This document shows, in pieces, positions 61,481-64,000 of a stretch of DNA of 64,000 nucleotides. Location of the stretch: NCBI GenBank assembly GCA_028455995.1, contig JABELC010000002.1, forward strand, positions 2,108,001 to 2,172,000. Reading direction: 5' to 3'. This DNA is from Scleromitrula shiraiana. Its lineage: Eukaryota; Ascomycota; Leotiomycetes; Helotiales; Sclerotiniaceae. Position 1 is the stretch's first letter, and every line of letters starts with the position of its first letter. Made by a program: the position numbers and the translations under genes. The notes under the pieces were generated by a model. It was given only the letters and a program-made list of their open reading frames with translations, did not search any database and was not told the origin of the DNA.

Positions 61481-62337
61481 TGGATGAGAGGATGATTAGG
61501 AAAGTGAACAAATGGATATGAGGCGAAAGGGAAGACAAAGAAGAAAACATTGATCAAACAGCTCGAATTGGGACAGAAAAAGGCCATCAGCAACTAATAA
61601 CTCATCACCGCATTACACATATCCATTTTTCTTCTTCTAAATCTTGCCTCTCCTTCTTCTCCATCATCGCCATTCCACCATTATCTGGTAATTCTCCTAA
61701 AACTCGGGTCTGGTGGATATTTTGGCTAGCATTTTAGTTTTTTTTTTTTTCTCCATGCAGGCTTTCTATCTTCAGTCTTCTCATGGCCTTTTTTGCCTCT
61801 ACTTTTTCTTTTGGGCTTCTCTATTGGTTTTTTGTTTGTCTTCATCAGCTTTATCTATCCTTTTTTCCTCTTGCTCCAAAATTGAAGATTTTGGTGAATG
61901 GCGATTAGTCCTTTCTTCGTTTTCCCTCCTGTTTTTCGTGTAGCTATGTATGTAGGGATGGATGGATGGCATGGGTTGCAATAAGGGTAGGGATTCAATA
62001 GGTAGCATACAAGCAAGTACATCCTGGGGAGCTTGTAATAGGAATCTTATGGGACTAATGGATTAGGAGTTCTTCACTTGAATTAATGGAAAACCCACTT
62101 TCTTTTTGTTCTCATACGCATTCATCAGTGCTATATTGTTTTGGGAATAGTGAAATATAACTCAAAAAGGTGTTGATTGCAAAGTGCATAGTACAGTGGG
62201 ATATAATTTAATCCATTTCTTTCCACTCGTGTATACATACTCATCTAAGTCGTTTCGGTCTAGCTCCATCTTGAACCTTCTCCTCAGTAGCAATATGCAA
62301 GCCAATATAGTTTCTCTTCAATCTCCATTAGATAAGC
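61481..62337. other. Convergent intergenic region
   Basis: About 860 bp, including a 14-T run near 61738-61751; no gene seen. Confidence 0.5.
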
Positions 62338-63990
62338 TTATTCAAAGACAATAGCAGCCTTGATGGCACTCTTGTTTCTAATTGACTCCAATGCCTCGCC
62401 CCATTGCTCAAGCTTGAATGTTTTGTTAACAATGCCTTCAACCTTGACTTTTCCTGAATCGAGATAGTCGATTGCAGCAGCTGAAGATTATTAGTATCAA
62501 GATCTCTTTGTGGGCTCAACAACTTACGGAACATATAGGTCTCAGAGAAAGATCCGATAATGGTGATCTCGTCACCGAAAATCTTGCTCGGTGGCCAGCT
62601 GACTTTGGCGGAGCTACTATATACACCATAGACTACAAGCTTACCTCCACGACGAACATAGTTGATCGCATCTTCGAGAATCCTGGGGCTTCCAGCTATT
62701 GAACTGTTAAAACAACACAATATATAAGAAAATTGAAAACTTACTAGCTTCAACGACAATATCGAATCCATATTTGTTGTCCTCTTTAATCTTGTTGAAT
62801 TGAACCTCTGGGTTGTCACGAGAAAGTTCCACGTAAACCTATACATTGGGTCAATAACATTGCACAACTTTAGAACAATATTACCACATACATCAGCAGC
62901 ATCAAGCTTCTTTGCAAGGTCCATCTTCAACCCCTTAGGAGCAGCGAGTACGACCTTGCAACCTCCATTTTGGCGAAGCACTGATGATGGTTGTTAGAAG
63001 TTTTTCATTGAGAAAGAAGCATAGGATATGAATGGATCAGTTTGATGTTCCGCGGTAGTACATACTCTGAGCGAGAACAAGACCAGTGGGACCTGCACCG
63101 AACATAAGAACAGAGGATCCCATCTTTGGTGCGATCTTCTCAAGACCGTGAGCGGCACATGAAGCTGGCTCAAGGAGAGTTGCCTAAATAAATGAGTTCG
63201 GCTCTAATATTAAACGAGTAAACCATGGAACTCACATCAACGTCTGAAAGGTTTTCAATTTTGAAGACCTTTCCGGCTGGCTAATACGGTGTTAACAATT
63301 TCACTGATTGACTAGTCAAACGTCTTACGTAGGCACAGTATTCCGCAAATCCACCATCTAGGCTCCATTAGACATGAACTTTAACAAGATATAACCCACC
63401 TACCCATTGTAACACCATGAGCCTCGAATTTCTCACACATCAACAGTTGCCCACGGCGGCAGTAGAAGCACTGAGAGGATGATTAGCTTTTTTGAGGGGG
63501 GTAAATTGAAGGTGAGAGTTCCATTGCAAAAGCTCATTCCATCACAGAAGGATGAATAATAAGTAGTCATTCAAGCCCGTTGATCGGCAGTGAATGGGGT
63601 TTCATTATGGATTGTAGAGCTTGACGAGAAACAAATGAAGGGGAAACGAACCTCTTCACAAAGCTCGGAGTTACTAGGAAAGCATTAGCAGATGGTCCGT
63701 TGAGAATAAATAAAAAATACATACTCAGCTACGACTCTGTCACCGACCTTGAATGACTTGACCTTGGGTCCGGTAGCTGCAACAACACCAACTGTTTCAT
63801 GACCTATGCTGCGTCAACATTGAGAACATACGAGCATTGCGGTAAACATGGTAAGGCGAGCTTAAACTCAAAAACTATTTGAGGAGCATCGATGCAATAT
63901 TTCCGAGATGTTTATATGTCTGAAGAACGCCTGTCTAATCCTGCCCATTTATTCTTTACACGCATACAATAATGTATTGTCAAATCATGG
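62338..63990 (-). CDS. Zinc alcohol dehydrogenase, D-arabinitol dehydrogenase type (5' end unresolved)
   Basis: Ten exons are placed on the minus strand: 63808-63725, 63673-63652, 63470-63404, 63357-63329, 63280-63236, 63183-63066, 62980-62892, 62838-62745, 62695-62528 and 62480-62338, all in phase. They read IGHETVGVVAATGPKVKSF (catalytic His), DNSELCEECFYCRRGQLLMC (structural zinc cysteines), HGVTMDGGFAEYCAY, LEPASCAAHGLEKI, VLMFGAGPTGLVLAQ (cofactor loop) and ending NKSAIKAAIVFE. The order matches fungal D-arabinitol dehydrogenases, which interconvert a pentitol and a ketopentose. The first exon(s), with the Cys of the GxCGTD zinc motif, are not found in the last 190 bp in a frame I trust; they may lie beyond the window. 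The short 22-29 nt exons are unusual but fit. Confidence 0.85.
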
Positions 63991-64000
63991 AAAGCCGTGG

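Noticed and set aside
63809..63960. Candidate first exons of the D-arabinitol dehydrogenase (frames reading TGVLQTYKHLGNIASMLLK or RRSSDI)
   Set aside because: A phase-compatible join exists for the first, but it lacks the zinc-ligand Cys and Asp, and the second has a stop; neither is trusted.
1..64000. tRNA, rRNA and CRISPR arrays
   Set aside because: No TTCGAATC-type T-loop with matching arms, no rRNA-like stretch and no regularly spaced repeats were seen by eye; a tRNAscan-type search would settle the tRNA question.

Overview
The window is nuclear DNA of a filamentous ascomycete. Genes carry many short GT-AG introns (mostly 43-160 nt, with CTAAC/CTGAC-like branch sites), there are Zn2Cys6, MARVEL, PalI/SUR7, fungal-kinase and ENA-ATPase genes, and AT-rich decayed repeats show RIP-type C-to-T damage. 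Codon use, intron style and gene content suit a Leotiomycete, probably Sclerotiniaceae (Botrytis/Sclerotinia/Monilinia-like); that placement is inference. No tRNA, rRNA, CRISPR array or origin was recognised. All splice models were made by eye, but nearly all were checked for phase.

Region 1 (1-6.3 kb) is a carbohydrate-use block: the 3' part of a GH3 beta-glucosidase, a decayed GH78 alpha-L-rhamnosidase end, a dead sugar transporter and an intact sugar transporter. Region 2 (6.3-22 kb) is repeat-rich: two copies of a 0.9-kb terminal-inverted-repeat element with opposite-strand RIP bias, a 1.6-1.8 kb ACTAGT-rich element, and a 354-bp MITE. Between them lie a four-helix MARVEL protein, a Zn2Cys6 regulator, a 13-exon membrane protein of the DUF6536 type with an apparent 7-nt microexon, and a minus-strand gene broken by stops that look like CpA-to-TpA mutations.

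Region 3 (22-35 kb) has a secreted amidohydrolase/decarboxylase-like gene, a glutathione transferase relic, a probably chimeric secreted protein, an amino-acid permease and a short PalI/Rim9-type protein. Region 4 (35-44 kb) has a tiny Cys/His-rich protein, an ENA-type P-type ATPase with an 18-bp GATA repeat array and PacC-like sites upstream, and a GDSL/CE16-type esterase whose 3' end seems broken. Region 5 (44-56 kb) is housekeeping: C2/EF-hand phosphatidylserine decarboxylase (PSD2 type), a HAD phosphatase, epsilon-COP and a small unknown protein.

Region 6 (56-64 kb) is the most unusual: a WW-domain protein kinase, then on the same strand a caspase-fold protein fused to C2H2 zinc fingers in which the catalytic His is Tyr while the Cys is kept, then a zinc alcohol dehydrogenase of the D-arabinitol dehydrogenase type running off the right edge. 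The kinase and caspase-like genes look like signalling or self/non-self components, but no function is proved by sequence alone.
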